From Bacillus multifaciens (GTDB lineage Bacteria; Bacillota; Bacilli; Bacillales; Bacillaceae_G): a stretch of DNA of 64,000 nt. Within the stretch, counting starts at the first letter, position 1; the number at the start of each line of letters is the position of its first letter. The notes under the pieces were generated by a model, which was not told the origin of the DNA, made no database searches, and was given only the letters and a program-made list of their open reading frames with translations. The DNA lies in the NCBI RefSeq assembly GCF_030756675.1, contig NZ_JAVBXD010000021.1:16941-80940 (forward strand). Reading direction: 5' to 3'. A program made the translations under genes and the position numbers. This document shows positions 1-10,059 of the stretch, piece by piece.

Positions 1-1334
1 ATGAACCTTCTATCGGTTTACATCAGCGTGATAACGATCGCTTAATTCAAACACTGAAAAATATGCGTGATTTAGGAAACACGCTTATTGTAGTTGAGCA
101 TGATGAAGATACAATGATGGCTGCGGATTATTTATTAGACATTGGTCCTGGTGCAGGTATTCACGGCGGCCAAGTTGTTTCAGCTGGGACGCCGCAAGAA
201 GTAATGCATGATGATAATTCGCTAACAGGACAATACTTATCAGGTAAAAAGTTTATTCCAGTTCCGCTGGAGCGCCGCAAAGGTGATGGTCGTAAGATTG
301 AGGTCATTGGGGCGAAGGAAAATAACTTAAAAAATGCGAAGATTTCATTCCCGCTTGGCACATTTGTTGCTGTAACGGGTGTATCTGGTTCAGGGAAAAG
401 TACATTAATTAATGAAGTGCTATATAAAGCAGTGGCTCAAAAACTATACAAATCGAAGAGTAAGCCTGGTATGCATAAGGAAATTAAGGGCCTTGAGCAT
501 TTAGACAAGGTAATTGATATTGATCAATCCCCAATTGGGCGTACACCGCGTTCTAACCCAGCGACATATACAGGTGTGTTTGATGATATTCGTGATGTGT
601 TTGCACAAACGAATGAAGCAAAGGTTCGCGGGTATCAAAAAGGGCGTTTTAGCTTTAACGTGAAAGGTGGCCGCTGCGAAGCGTGCCGCGGTGATGGGAT
701 TATTAAAATTGAAATGCACTTCTTACCAGATGTGTACGTTCCATGTGAAGTTTGTCATGGAAAACGTTATAATCGTGAAACATTGGAAGTAAAATATAAA
801 GATAAAAACATTTCTGAAGTGTTAGAAATGACAATTGAAGATGGGGTAGAGTTCTTTGCGAATATCCCGAAAATTAAACGTAAGCTCCAAACGCTTGTGG
901 ATGTAGGGCTTGGTTATATGAAGCTCGGTCAACCGGCAACGACGTTGTCGGGCGGAGAAGCGCAGCGCGTGAAATTAGCATCTGAGTTGCATCGCCGTTC
1001 AACAGGCCGCACGTTGTACATTTTAGATGAACCGACAACGGGGCTTCATGCACATGATATCGCTCGTCTATTAAAAGTACTTCAGCGTCTTGTTGATAAT
1101 GGTGAAACGGTACTTGTTATTGAACATAACTTAGATGTTATTAAAACGGCAGATTATTTGATTGATCTTGGTCCTGAAGGCGGAGATAAGGGCGGACAAA
1201 TTATTGCAACAGGTACGCCGGAGCAAGTTGTGAAAGAAGAGCGTTCTTACACAGGCAAGTATTTAAAAGATGTTTTAGAACGTGATACAGCACGTATGAA
1301 AGAAAAAGTAAAAGAAGTAGAATTAACACAGTAA
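1..1334 (+). CDS. uvrA: UvrA, excinuclease ABC subunit A (3' part)
   Basis: UvrA is the damage-recognising ATPase of nucleotide excision repair and hands damaged DNA to UvrB. Only the C-terminal ~443 residues are here. The frame is open from base 3 and begins inside an [10 protein letters not shown] motif (end of the first ABC half), so the true start lies upstream and the ATG at 63 is internal. The second ABC half is complete: Walker [10 protein letters not shown], zinc module CEAC...CEVC, signature [12 protein letters not shown] and Walker [14 protein letters not shown] hairpin terminator follows. uvrB is expected just upstream (inference from the usual uvrBA order). Confidence 0.97.
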   Translation, partial: EPSIGLHQRDNDRLIQTLKNMRDLGNTLIVVEHDEDTMMAADYLLDIGPGAGIHGGQVVSAGTPQEVMHDDNSLTGQYLSGKKFIPVPLERRKGDGRKIEVIGAKENNLKNAKISFPLGTFVAVTGVSGSGKSTLINEVLYKAVAQKLYKSKSKPGMHKEIKGLEHLDKVIDIDQSPIGRTPRSNPATYTGVFDDIRDVFAQTNEAKVRGYQKGRFSFNVKGGRCEACRGDGIIKIEMHFLPDVYVPCEVCHGKRYNRETLEVKYKDKNISEVLEMTIEDGVEFFANIPKIKRKLQTLVDVGLGYMKLGQPATTLSGGEAQRVKLASELHRRSTGRTLYILDEPTTGLHAHDIARLLKVLQRLVDNGETVLVIEHNLDVIKTADYLIDLGPEGGDKGGQIIATGTPEQVVKEERSYTGKYLKDVLERDTARMKEKVKEVELTQ

Positions 1335-1337
1335 AGG

Positions 1338-1380
1338 AACATGTAACCGAGGGGCGCTGCTTCTCTGTTACATGTTTTCT
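1338..1380 (+). terminator. Rho-independent terminator of uvrA
   Basis: Inverted repeat AACATGTAAC / GTTACATGTT with a 19-nt loop, followed by TTCT, starting three bases after the uvrA stop codon. The T-run is weak, but position and stem fit a terminator. Confidence 0.7.
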
Positions 1381-1403
1381 GCTATCTCGCTATTTGTGGT
1401 CAG

Positions 1404-1580
1404 TAATCCCCCACCTCAAGATTTAGAGAGAATCAATGTCCAGCTCTAGCGGCTAGAATCTCCGGTCGTTTCGCCCCCTCGGACGAGGCAAAAAGCGCCT
1501 CTCTGTCGGGTACTCCAACGTCCTGCAATTCTGAGCGAGCCGCTCCCGCTTTTCTTAAGAAGATAGGTGGGGGATAACTC
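1404..1580. repeat. Dispersed repeat family A, copy 1, inside an outer inverted repeat
   Basis: Bases 1441-1556 match 17215-17332 at most positions: both begin with a GCGGCTAGAATCTCCGG block, carry a central hairpin around AAAAAGC, and end in GAGCCGCT(T/C)CCGCTTTTCTT. An outer inverted repeat, ATCCCCCACCT (near 1406) and AGGTGGGGGAT (near 1564), surrounds the copy, followed by ACTGATGGAAGTTTCACTT. A minus-strand frame at 1433-1615 lies inside this repeat and is not a gene. Confidence 0.8.
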
Positions 1581-1628
1581 CCCACTGATGGAAGTTTCAC
1601 TTTATATACATCCAAAGGAGATGAGGAT

Positions 1629-1940
1629 GTGGGTTCTACCGAAAAAGTGTTAGCGTCTTGTTGTTATTTTAGTATTTTTGTGGCTCCGTTATTATTTCCA
1701 ATCATTGTGTATTTTGTTGTTCCTCATGAAGAAGTGAAATCTCATGCAAAGAAAGCACTCATTTCGCATTTATTACCGTTCTTTTGTTTATTTCTCGTTT
1801 TTCTATTTGGATTTGTGATGAACACACCAGAACAAATTGGTGTGATGGTGCTTATTGCCCTGTTGTTATTTGGATTTGTAAACCTTGTTATTTTTATCTG
1901 GAATATTGTGAAAGGTGTACAGTTGCTTGCGAATGAGTAA
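1629..1940 (+). CDS. Small membrane protein, DUF4870-like
   Basis: A 103-residue protein with three hydrophobic segments (about residues 8-30, 43-62 and 70-95), resembling the DUF4870/YtgP-type small integral membrane proteins that typically start with a 'CYFS...P..F' helix and a 'H.k.al..hl' loop. The start is GTG at 1629, behind a good AAAGGAGATGAGG ribosome site. Function unknown. It overlaps the following 35-codon frame by 8 bases, suggesting translational coupling. Confidence 0.8.
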   Translation: MGSTEKVLASCCYFSIFVAPLLFPIIVYFVVPHEEVKSHAKKALISHLLPFFCLFLVFLFGFVMNTPEQIGVMVLIALLLFGFVNLVIFIWNIVKGVQLLANE

Positions 1941-2040
1941 GGGATTGTCTGTAAGGGGAATCTTATATGCAGTTGCATTTGTTCTTGGTATTTTGGGCAG
2001 AGTTGACGTATTATTGTTAGTATATATAAATCCACCTTGA
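1933..2040 (+). CDS. 35-residue hydrophobic peptide, translationally coupled
   Basis: A short frame (MSKGLSVRGILYAVAFVLGI... to a TGA at 2038) starts with ATG inside the last codons of the preceding membrane protein (ATGAGTAA overlap). It is one predicted membrane helix with a basic N-terminus. Overlap with the upstream stop and the coherent hydrophobic composition support translation; no family is recognised. It could be a chance frame. Confidence 0.45.
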   Translation: MSKGLSVRGILYAVAFVLGILGRVDVLLLVYINPP

Positions 2041-2044
2041 TTTT

Positions 2045-2215
2045 TTAACACACAAATCGCTGCTATACAGAATACAACATGCCGGCTACTGGCCTACTCC
2101 TTTTGTTTCAAACCTGGCATGTGGCAGGAAAAGACCCTGACCGCTCTTATACGCGGCCAGACGCTATCACCCTCCCCTATAAAAAAAGGGGGTTTTTATG
2201 TCGTTTTTTCAATTT
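2045..2215 (-). repeat. Dispersed repeat family B, copy 1 (inverted)
   Basis: The reverse complement reads AACGACATAAAAACCCCC..., then a block with AGCGGTCAGGG and TGCCACATGCCAGGTTTG, then a CATGTTGTATTCTGTATAGCAGCGA tail. The same blocks occur at 5515-5690, 36302-36476 and 37303-37455. Probably one of the 'bcr' elements of the B. cereus group (bcr1-like length), named from memory. It fills the 334-base gap before the YvlD-like gene. Confidence 0.75.
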
Positions 2216-2274
2216 GCATTTATATATGTAGTTTGAGTAGTCATTGTCCCTAGTGAAAAGGAAGTGTAAAGAAC

Positions 2275-2649
2275 ATGAGATTGATTTTATCACTTATTGT
2301 AAACAGTATTGTGCTAATCGTTGTATCAGGTCTTCTCAAAATATTTGCACCAGGTGCGTTTGAAATAGCGAATATACAAACAGCAGTGATTGCAAGTATT
2401 ATTTTGTCTCTTTTAAATGTGTTTGTTAAACCGTTATTAATTTTAATTACCCTGCCAATTACTGTGCTAACATTTGGTTTCTTCTTAATCGTTATTAATG
2501 CGATTACGCTAGAAATTACAGATTCGTTACTTGGTGATGCATTTAATTTATCTGGATTTGGTGCAGCGATTATGGCAGCGATTTTTATTTCAATTTTAAA
2601 TATGTTAATTGAAAAAGTGATCATTGAACCGTTATATGAGAAAGACTAA
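2275..2649 (+). CDS. yvlD: YvlD-like phage-holin-family membrane protein
   Basis: A 124-residue protein of four hydrophobic helices with the family hallmark LNVFVKPLLILITLPITVLTFG, placing it in the YvlD / 'phage holin family 4' group. Located between uvrA and hprK as in B. subtilis, where yvlABCD precede hprK. Its role is unknown; in B. subtilis the operon belongs to the cell-envelope stress regulons (established for yvlABCD, not shown here). ATG start behind AGGAAGTG. Confidence 0.8.
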   Translation: MRLILSLIVNSIVLIVVSGLLKIFAPGAFEIANIQTAVIASIILSLLNVFVKPLLILITLPITVLTFGFFLIVINAITLEITDSLLGDAFNLSGFGAAIMAAIFISILNMLIEKVIIEPLYEKD

Positions 2650-2821
2650 TTGGACGGCAGAAAGTATCCGACAAAACGTAGAACATTTTGCGCAAAGCGT
2701 GGAATGTTTTTTTTCTTTTTCAAAAGAAACCGTATTTCTTGTTTGAAGAAAAAAATGGTACAATAGCGGGTAGAATGGTAGTACGCTGCCTAGATACATT
2801 CCGCAACGTGGAGGTTTATAT

Positions 2822-3751
2822 ATGCCAAAAGTTCGTACGAAAGATTTAATTGAACATTTTCAGTTAGAATTAGTAAGTGGTGAGGAAGGAATTCATCGTC
2901 CCATTGATACAAGTGATTTATCACGCCCTGGAATTGAAATGGCGGGATTTTTTACATATTATCCAGCTGATCGTGTGCAGCTTCTTGGGAAAACCGAGCT
3001 TACTTTTTTTGATACATTAACAGACGAACAAAAGAAAATGCGCATGCAAGCGCTTTGTACAGAAGAAACACCGTGCATTATCGTAACGCGCGGTCAGGAT
3101 GTACCAGAGGACCTAATGCAAGCATCTCGTCAGACCGGTGTGCCGATATTATGTTCACCGTTAAAAACGACACGTTTATCAAGCCGTTTGACGAACTATT
3201 TAGAAAGTAAATTGGCGCCAACAACAGCTATTCACGGTGTATTAGTTGATATTTACGGCGTCGGTGTAATGATTACAGGACAAAGTGGTGTCGGGAAAAG
3301 CGAAACAGCACTTGAGCTTGTGAAGCGCGGACATCGTCTTGTTGCTGATGATAGTGTAGAGATTCGCCAGGAAGATGACGATACACTAGTTGGAAGTTCA
3401 CCGGAGTTAATTGAGCATTTACTTGAAATTCGTGGACTTGGCATTATTAACGTTATGACGTTATTTGGTGCAGGTGCAGTACGTAATCATAAACGTATTT
3501 CACTTGTGATTAATCTTGAGATTTGGGATCAAAAGAAGAACTATGATCGCCTTGGCTTAGATGAAGAAAAAATGAAAATTATTGATACAGAGATTACAAA
3601 GATTACCCTTCCAGTACGACCAGGTCGAAACTTAGCTGTCATTATTGAAGTAGCAGCGATGAATTTCCGTTTAAAACGTATGGGCGTCAATGCAGCGCAA
3701 CAATTTTCAGAGCGTCTAATGAGCGCGATTGAACTAGGAGATCAAAATTAA
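2822..3751 (+). CDS. hprK: HPr kinase/phosphorylase
   Basis: HprK phosphorylates HPr (and Crh, encoded at 16741) on Ser46 and reverses this by phosphorolysis, feeding CcpA-dependent carbon catabolite control. Walker A GQSGVGKS lies at residues 153-160; the signature region [10 protein letters not shown] follows at about 203-212, and the C-terminal LPVRPGRN motif is present. The 309-residue length is standard. Start ATG behind CGTGGAGG. lgt follows after 46 bases, as in other bacilli. A TACAAT -10-like element lies near 2758-2763, but no convincing -35 was found. Confidence 0.97.
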   Translation: MPKVRTKDLIEHFQLELVSGEEGIHRPIDTSDLSRPGIEMAGFFTYYPADRVQLLGKTELTFFDTLTDEQKKMRMQALCTEETPCIIVTRGQDVPEDLMQASRQTGVPILCSPLKTTRLSSRLTNYLESKLAPTTAIHGVLVDIYGVGVMITGQSGVGKSETALELVKRGHRLVADDSVEIRQEDDDTLVGSSPELIEHLLEIRGLGIINVMTLFGAGAVRNHKRISLVINLEIWDQKKNYDRLGLDEEKMKIIDTEITKITLPVRPGRNLAVIIEVAAMNFRLKRMGVNAAQQFSERLMSAIELGDQN

Positions 3752-3797
3752 ATATAAGTGAAACTTCCATTAGTGGAATAGGAAGGGAGTAGAGAAT

Positions 3798-4610
3798 ATG
3801 CTGTTAGGTTCTGTACCGCAGCTTGATCGCGTGGCAGTTCAGCTTGGGCCGTTTCCAATTTATTGGTATGGTGTCATTATTGGTACGGCTGTGTTGCTTG
3901 GATTATGGCTTGCAACCCGCGAAGGAGAGCGTCTCGGTATTCCGAAAGATACGTTTATTGATTTGGTCCTAATTGCAGTGCCGATTGCAATCGTTTGTGC
4001 ACGTGCATACTATGTTATTTTCGAATGGGACTATTATTCCCAAAACCCGAGTCAAATTATTAACATTCGTCAAGGTGGTTTAGCGATTCATGGCGGATTA
4101 ATTGGTGCGGTTCTTACTGGAATTGTATTTGCAAAAGTACGCGGTCTATCTTTTTGGAAGCTGGCAGATATTGCAGCACCAAGTATTTTGCTTGGACAAG
4201 CGATTGGCCGCTGGGGCAACTTTATGAATCAAGAAGCTCATGGCGGTGAGGTAACGCGTCAATTTCTTGAAAATTTACATTTACCACAGTTTATTGTGAA
4301 TCAAATGTATATTGATGGTGTGTATTACCACCCAACATTTTTATATGAATCACTGTGGAATTTTGCTGGGGTTATTTTACTTCTGTTTCTTCGAAAAGCA
4401 AATTTACGCCGCGGAGAATTATTTTTCACATATTTAACTTGGTACTCTATCGGACGTTTCTTTGTAGAAGGATTGCGCACAGATAGTTTAATGCTTGGTC
4501 CGCTTCGCATTGCACAAGTTGTATCCATTGTCTTAATTCTCGTCTCTATTATTTTTGTTGTTGTGAGACGCAAAATGGGGTATGCGGATAAACGATATTC
4601 AGAAAAATAA
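3798..4610 (+). CDS. lgt: Prolipoprotein diacylglyceryl transferase
   Basis: Lgt transfers diacylglyceryl from phosphatidylglycerol to the lipobox cysteine of prelipoproteins at the membrane. 270 residues with about seven hydrophobic segments, the Lgt signature [14 protein letters not shown] near residue 137, and the conserved HGG(L/I) and YHPTFLYES motifs. Start ATG behind GGAAGGGAG. Follows hprK and precedes ppaX, the normal Bacillus order. Likely client genes in this window are the lipoproteins at 21324 and 33769. Confidence 0.97.
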   Translation: MLLGSVPQLDRVAVQLGPFPIYWYGVIIGTAVLLGLWLATREGERLGIPKDTFIDLVLIAVPIAIVCARAYYVIFEWDYYSQNPSQIINIRQGGLAIHGGLIGAVLTGIVFAKVRGLSFWKLADIAAPSILLGQAIGRWGNFMNQEAHGGEVTRQFLENLHLPQFIVNQMYIDGVYYHPTFLYESLWNFAGVILLLFLRKANLRRGELFFTYLTWYSIGRFFVEGLRTDSLMLGPLRIAQVVSIVLILVSIIFVVVRRKMGYADKRYSEK

Positions 4611-4827
4611 TGATAGAACTTCAGTGGTGAATGAGAAAAAAGTAGCGTCATACATACGGCGCTGCTTCTTTTCATATCCCGCTTTAACAAACAGTAAGTG
4701 CAGAAGGAACTACGAGAAGGGGGACTGCTTGTAAGAACCAGGGTTGGGCGGGCTAACCATTCGAAGGGAAAGGCAACTTCGAATGGAAGTTTCACTTTAT
4801 CCTACAACAACAAAGGACGTGGAAAAG
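4611..4827. repeat. Intergenic mosaic of group-specific repeats and a perfect 10-bp hairpin
   Basis: The lgt-ppaX gap contains a GTAGCGTC...GGCGCTGCTTCTTTT hairpin (likely lgt terminator, near 4640-4673), a CCCGCTTTAACAAACAGTAAGT block also seen near 10281-10302, a perfect inverted repeat CCATTCGAAG/CTTCGAATGG (4757-4786), and GGAAGTTTCACTTTAT, which also occurs at 1587 and, inverted, at 3758. Frames reading through it, including the N-terminal extension of ppaX from 4744, are not expected to be coding. Confidence 0.6.
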
Positions 4828-5466
4828 ATGAACATCAATACAGTGTTATTTGATTTGGATGGAACGTTGATTAATACAAACGAACTTATTATCTCTTCAT
4901 TTTTATATACTTTAGAAAAGTACTATCCAAATCAGTATAAGCGTGAAGACGTACTGCCGTTTATTGGCCCGTCATTGCATGATACATTCAGCAAAATTGA
5001 CGAAAGCCGAGTAGAAGAACTCATTCAATGTTACCGTAACTTTAATCATGAACATCATGATGAGCTAGTCAAAGAGTATGAAACAGTGTATGAAACTGTC
5101 CAGGAACTTCAAAAGAATGGGTATAAGATTGGGATTGTAACAACGAAGGCGCGTCAGACTGTTGAAATGGGATTAAAGTTATCGAAATTAAAACAGTTTT
5201 TTGATGTTGTGGTGACAATTGATGATGTAGAGCATGTGAAGCCGCATCCAGAACCGATTCAAAGAGCGTTGCAATTATTAGAGGCAAAGCCAGAAGAAAC
5301 GTTAATGGTAGGAGATAATCATCACGATATTGTGGGCGGACAAAATGCTGGTGTGAAGACAGCAGCTGTTGCGTGGACAATTAAAGGACGCGAATATTTA
5401 GAGTCTTATAAACCAGATTATATGTTAGAAAAAATGAGTGACTTGTTAACGATCTTGCCTCACTAA
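4828..5466 (+). CDS. ppaX: Pyrophosphatase PpaX (HAD family)
   Basis: PpaX hydrolyses the pyrophosphate released when HprK/P dephosphorylates P-Ser-HPr. 212 residues from the ATG at 4828, which starts directly at the HAD motif I strand (FDLDGTL); an upstream in-frame start at 4744 would add 28 residues encoded by repeat sequence and is rejected. Other HAD motifs: VTTK (II), K of HVKPHPEP (III), and MVGDNHHD (IV). Located after hprK-lgt as in B. subtilis. Confidence 0.93.
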   Translation: MNINTVLFDLDGTLINTNELIISSFLYTLEKYYPNQYKREDVLPFIGPSLHDTFSKIDESRVEELIQCYRNFNHEHHDELVKEYETVYETVQELQKNGYKIGIVTTKARQTVEMGLKLSKLKQFFDVVVTIDDVEHVKPHPEPIQRALQLLEAKPEETLMVGDNHHDIVGGQNAGVKTAAVAWTIKGREYLESYKPDYMLEKMSDLLTILPH

Positions 5467-5514
5467 TTTTTTTCTGATGAGAGTCGAGACGTGTGATTTA
5501 TATAAATAAAAGTT

Positions 5515-5690
5515 GGAAAACCGACAACAAGCCCTTTTTTAGGTGGGAGAGAGGGACTGGCTATGCATAGAAGCGGTCAGGGCCTTTTTCTGCCACATGC
5601 AAAGTTTAAACAAAGGGAGAAAGAAAGTAGAGGACTCCTTTTTTCTGCATAGCAGCGACTTATAGGTTGAGAAATTAATAAAACAATGAA
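5515..5690 (+). repeat. Dispersed repeat family B, copy 2
   Basis: AAGCCCTTTTTTAGG..., GGACTGGCTATGCATAG, AGCGGTCAGGGCCTTTTTCTGCC and CTGCATAGCAGCGACTT blocks match the copies at 36302 and 37303 in order. Occupies most of the ppaX-acetyltransferase gap. Confidence 0.75.
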
Positions 5691-5712
5691 GTGAAGCGCA
5701 AAAGGGGAGAGA

Positions 5713-6228
5713 ATGGTGCGACGGACAACACGCTATCCTGTGTCAGGGGCAAATTCATTATGGAACGTATATAAGACTGTTTCATTTTGGAAAGTGATGA
5801 AAAACTTCATTGTCATTCAATTTGCGCGTTATACTCCGTTTTTACGGATGAAAAATTGGTTATATCGTACATTTTTGCGAATGAAAGTTGGAGAGCAAAC
5901 TTCTTTTGCACTTATGGTTATGCCAGATATTATGTTTCCAGAGAAAATTACGGTTGGGCGTAATTCGATTATTGGTTATAATACAACATTATTAGCTCAT
6001 GAATATTTAATTACAGAATATCGCCTTGGTGAAGTTATCATTGGAGACGAAGTCATGATTGGAGCAAATTCGACCATTTTACCGGGCGTTGTCATTGGAG
6101 ATGGAGCGATTGTTTCAGCGGGTACACTTGTTCATCGTGATGTACCGAGCGGTGCTTTCGTTGGTGGAAATCCGATGCGTGTTATTTATACGAAAGAGGA
6201 AATGGTAGCGAGAGAAGGGAAATGTTAG
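5713..6228 (+). CDS. yvoF: Hexapeptide-repeat acyltransferase, YvoF-like
   Basis: 171 residues with left-handed beta-helix hexapeptide repeats (ITVGRNSIIGYNTTL, VIIGDEVMIGANSTIL, VVIGDGAIVSAGTLV) and the C-terminal GGNPMRVI motif of the LbetaH O-acetyltransferase family (maa/NodL/CysE-like). Substrate unknown. B. subtilis yvoF has the same position after ppaX. ATG start behind AAAGGGGAGA. Confidence 0.85.
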   Translation: MVRRTTRYPVSGANSLWNVYKTVSFWKVMKNFIVIQFARYTPFLRMKNWLYRTFLRMKVGEQTSFALMVMPDIMFPEKITVGRNSIIGYNTTLLAHEYLITEYRLGEVIIGDEVMIGANSTILPGVVIGDGAIVSAGTLVHRDVPSGAFVGGNPMRVIYTKEEMVAREGKC

Positions 6229-6350
6229 AAATGTAACATTTTCCTTTTCTTTTCGGGAATGAAAAGGAAATATTTGCGTATAATATACTGTTTTGTTTTT
6301 AGAAGAATCGTTTATACTTATAGATAGAAGAATGAAATAATGGAGGATCT

Positions 6351-7862
6351 ATGGGGAAAAATCAAGAAATTCATAAAGATAACGGACAAGTTATTTCTTT
6401 TAATCAATTAGCCGATTTCTTTTATGATAAAGGAATGAAGGCTTATCGCAATCATCATTTAGACGATGCAATTAAATATTTTAAAAGAGCGGCACAAAGT
6501 CAGAAAGAGCCGTTTATTTTATGTCAATTAGCAACGGCATTATCAGAAGTGGGAGAGTATCACGAATCGAATCAACTATTATTACAAATTGTTCGTACGG
6601 GTGAACAAATAGAAGAATGCTATTATTTTATGGCAAATAATTATGCGTATCTTGGTCTATTTCAACAAGCAAAAAAGTATGCAGAGCGGTATTTAGAAAT
6701 TGCGACGGATCAAGAGTTTATTGCAGAGACGATGGAGCTTTTAGAGATTATTGAAGAAGAAGAAATGGATGCACCGGAACTTGAGGATGAAGATGGGCTA
6801 ATTGTGATGCAAGAGCAAGCAAATCATTATATTCGGAACGGTCAATTAGAGGAAGCAATTGCGACGCTTGAAGGTGTTATAACGGAATATCCGGAATTTT
6901 GGTCGGCACATAATAATTTAGCAATTGCTCATTTTCAGCTTGGCAATGTTGATCAAGCATTGAAAATGACAGAGCTCATTTTAGAGAAGAATCCAGGGAA
7001 TATTCATGCCTTATGTAATACGCTTATTTTTCTATATTCTATTGGGGAATATAAGCAAGTAGAAAAGTTAGCAGAGCAATTGGAGACAGTGTATCCGATG
7101 TCATTTGAACATCGTGTGAAACTAGGGACAACATTTGCGACAATTGGTCGTTTCGAAAGCGCATATAAATGGTTGAAAATTTTAAAGCGTCAAGGTTACG
7201 AAGGTGATGTTAGTTTTTATTACTGGTTTGCATATTCTGCTTATATGGTAAATGATGAACAAACAGCAGAGAAAATGTGGGCGCATGTCGTGGAGTTACA
7301 TCCTGATAAAAAAGGAAAGGAGCCTTGGAATGCTATTAATTTAGCAGATGAAGGCCAAAATATTTTATTTCGAGAACTGCAGCAATCTTTTCAGAAAAGT
7401 GAAACATTAGAAGAACAAATGCTGGCTTTATATTTAATGAATGAGCTGACAACACCAGAGAAAATCGGCTTTTTCTTTGATGTGATGCAATCTCCTAAGC
7501 GTGTTCCAATCGTATCACAGCTTGCGCACTATTTCTTTTTAATTAATAGTCATAAAAGTATTCCGCAAGGGCTTCAGCCGTTTGAACAATGCGTTCACAT
7601 TGCAGATGCTTTATACAACTATACTAAAAAAGATGATGAGCTGATTGAAGAGTGTTTACATCTTTGGTTTTGTACATTTATACGCTTATACACGAGCGGA
7701 ACGGCGTTTACAAATGTATATGGCTGGTCAGCGGCAGTTGAATATATTGTAAGAGGCGAATGCCACGATAAATTGACGCAGGCAGAGCTTGGGAATATAT
7801 ATAATGTATCGGTAGCAACTGTACGAAAGTATGTGCAAGCAGTAAGATGTGTGCATGCGTAA
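6351..7862 (+). CDS. yvcD: TPR-repeat protein, YvcD-like
   Basis: 503 residues with tetratricopeptide repeats at roughly 20-125 (ALSEVGEYHESNQLLLQI, YLGLFQQAKKYAERYLEI) and 150-290 (RNGQLEEAIATLEG, QLGNVDQALKMTELIL). The last ~35 residues (AELGNIYNVSVATVRKYVQA) look like a helix-turn-helix. Corresponds in position and architecture to B. subtilis yvcD, next to trxB. TPRs mediate protein contacts; the partner is unknown. Own gene unit between yvoF and trxB. Start ATG behind TGGAGG. Confidence 0.8.
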   Translation: MGKNQEIHKDNGQVISFNQLADFFYDKGMKAYRNHHLDDAIKYFKRAAQSQKEPFILCQLATALSEVGEYHESNQLLLQIVRTGEQIEECYYFMANNYAYLGLFQQAKKYAERYLEIATDQEFIAETMELLEIIEEEEMDAPELEDEDGLIVMQEQANHYIRNGQLEEAIATLEGVITEYPEFWSAHNNLAIAHFQLGNVDQALKMTELILEKNPGNIHALCNTLIFLYSIGEYKQVEKLAEQLETVYPMSFEHRVKLGTTFATIGRFESAYKWLKILKRQGYEGDVSFYYWFAYSAYMVNDEQTAEKMWAHVVELHPDKKGKEPWNAINLADEGQNILFRELQQSFQKSETLEEQMLALYLMNELTTPEKIGFFFDVMQSPKRVPIVSQLAHYFFLINSHKSIPQGLQPFEQCVHIADALYNYTKKDDELIEECLHLWFCTFIRLYTSGTAFTNVYGWSAAVEYIVRGECHDKLTQAELGNIYNVSVATVRKYVQAVRCVHA

Positions 7863-7877
7863 GAGCAAGCAAATCAT

Positions 7878-7907
7878 TGGGAAAAAAGCATTGCTGACAG
7901 TATAATG
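7878..7907 (+). promoter_or_regulatory. Putative sigma-A promoter of trxB
   Basis: TTGGGA (7878) and TATAAT (7902) with an 18-bp spacer, 40 bases upstream of the trxB start. The -10 is perfect and the -35 partial. Trx genes in bacilli are often also under Spx control; no Spx site can be assigned by eye. Confidence 0.55.
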
Positions 7908-7928
7908 AGGGTATTACAAGAGCGTTAA

Positions 7929-8897
<969 letters not shown>

Positions 8898-8910
8898 TAA
8901 CCCGAGAAGA

Positions 8911-8943
8911 GAAGTTGCCTTTACTGAGGTAGCTTCTTTTTCA
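8911..8943 (+). terminator. Terminator of trxB
   Basis: GAAGTTGCCT ttactg AGGTAGCTTC TTTTT: a 10-bp stem with one mismatch and a T-run, 14 bases after the trxB stop. Confidence 0.85.
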
Positions 8944-9033
8944 TTTATCGGCGCTTTTTTCGATATATCGGCGATTCGGCACAACTTATCGGCGCTTTTT
9001 TCATTATATCGGCGGTTCGACACGGGATAAAGA
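8942..9033 (+). repeat. Dispersed repeat family C, copy 1 (TATCGGCG repeat)
   Basis: Four TATCGGCG units separated by CTTTTTTCGA or ATTCGGCACAACT, ending in TTCGACACGGGATAAAGACC. An inverted copy of about 90 bases lies at 17083-17177. Both copies sit directly against a transcription terminator. A minus-strand frame at 8880-9074 crosses the repeat and is not coding. Confidence 0.85.
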
Positions 9034-9211
9034 CCATTCGAGTAAATTCGATATGTGAACTTTGCGTTTAGCAATTTATATAGGATTTCAAAGCCTGAAT
9101 TGTTATAGAGATGTCATATATATTAGGTCATTCTGTTCGTACTCTTTTGTGTTTGTTGTTATACTTTAATTTGCGAAAAAATGTTCAAAAGAAATGAGGA
9201 ATGTGTAGAAG

Positions 9212-10018
9212 ATGGAATGGCGTAATGTATATCGTGGGTTTTGTATGGGTGTTAGCGATTTAATTCCTGGTGTTAGCGGTGGAACGATTGCCGTTGTACT
9301 TGGGATTTATGAGCAACTACTTGCTGCAATTAGCGGATTCTTTAGTCGTGAGTGGAAAAAACATTTAGGATTTTTAATTCCGCTTGCTGCTGGTGTAGGG
9401 GCAGCATTTTTGACGTTAAGTCATGTAATTAAGTATTTACTGGAAAATCATTATGGGCCAACGCAGTTTTTCTTCCTTGGTTTAATCTTGAGTATTGTAC
9501 CAATGCTAATGAAGGAAGCCAATGCGAAAGAAGAATTTAAAGCAGGCCATATTATTATATTGTTTGTTGCAGCAGCTCTTGTAGCGGTAACTGCATTTTT
9601 TAAGCCGGATAAAGCAGCAGATCCAATTACGACGTTAACAATTTTAAATACGATCGGGCTATTCTTGGCAGGTTGGATGGCTAGTATGGCTATGCTACTT
9701 CCAGGGATTAGTGGATCATTTATTTTATTACTTATTGGCGTGTATCCGACAGCGATTCAAGCTTTAACAACATTGAATCTACCATTAATTGCGGTAATTG
9801 GTGCGGGGGTTATGGTAGGGTTCGTTGTGAGTAGTAAAGGAATTAGCTATTTATTAACGCATTTTAAGAGCGCGACATTTGCGGCAATTATTGGACTTGT
9901 GATTGGATCAATTGCAGTCGTGTTTCCTGGTATTCCAACAGGTGGTATATCGATTGTAAGTTCTATTATTACATTTATTTTAGGATTTGCGATTGTATCA
10001 TATTTTAGTAAGAAATAA
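9212..10018 (+). CDS. popT: DUF368 membrane protein, undecaprenyl-phosphate translocase PopT type
   Basis: 268 residues, mostly hydrophobic, about eight membrane helices. It opens with the DUF368 hallmark G(V/I)SDLIPGVSGGTIAVVLGIYE and repeats a related motif later (LLPGISGSFILLLIGVY), the two-fold pseudo-symmetric repeat of this family. DUF368 proteins (PopT) recycle undecaprenyl phosphate across the membrane for cell-wall polymer synthesis (established for homologues). Stands alone between terminators. Start ATG behind AAATGAGG. Confidence 0.85.
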   Translation: MEWRNVYRGFCMGVSDLIPGVSGGTIAVVLGIYEQLLAAISGFFSREWKKHLGFLIPLAAGVGAAFLTLSHVIKYLLENHYGPTQFFFLGLILSIVPMLMKEANAKEEFKAGHIIILFVAAALVAVTAFFKPDKAADPITTLTILNTIGLFLAGWMASMAMLLPGISGSFILLLIGVYPTAIQALTTLNLPLIAVIGAGVMVGFVVSSKGISYLLTHFKSATFAAIIGLVIGSIAVVFPGIPTGGISIVSSIITFILGFAIVSYFSKK

Positions 10019-10056
10019 GTGATTGAGGGATAGCCCTCAATCACTTATTTTTTTAT
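10018..10056 (+). terminator. Terminator of the DUF368 gene
   Basis: AAGTGATTGAGGG ata GCCCTCAATCACTT followed by ATTTTTTTATTT, overlapping the stop codon; a 13-bp stem. Confidence 0.92.
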
Positions 10057-10059
10057 TTG

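Noticed and set aside
1433-1615. 60-codon minus-strand frame
   Set aside because: Encoded by the family A repeat; no ribosome site.
4744-4827. N-terminal extension of ppaX
   Set aside because: Encoded by the perfect hairpin and repeat sequence; HAD motif I begins right after the ATG at 4828.
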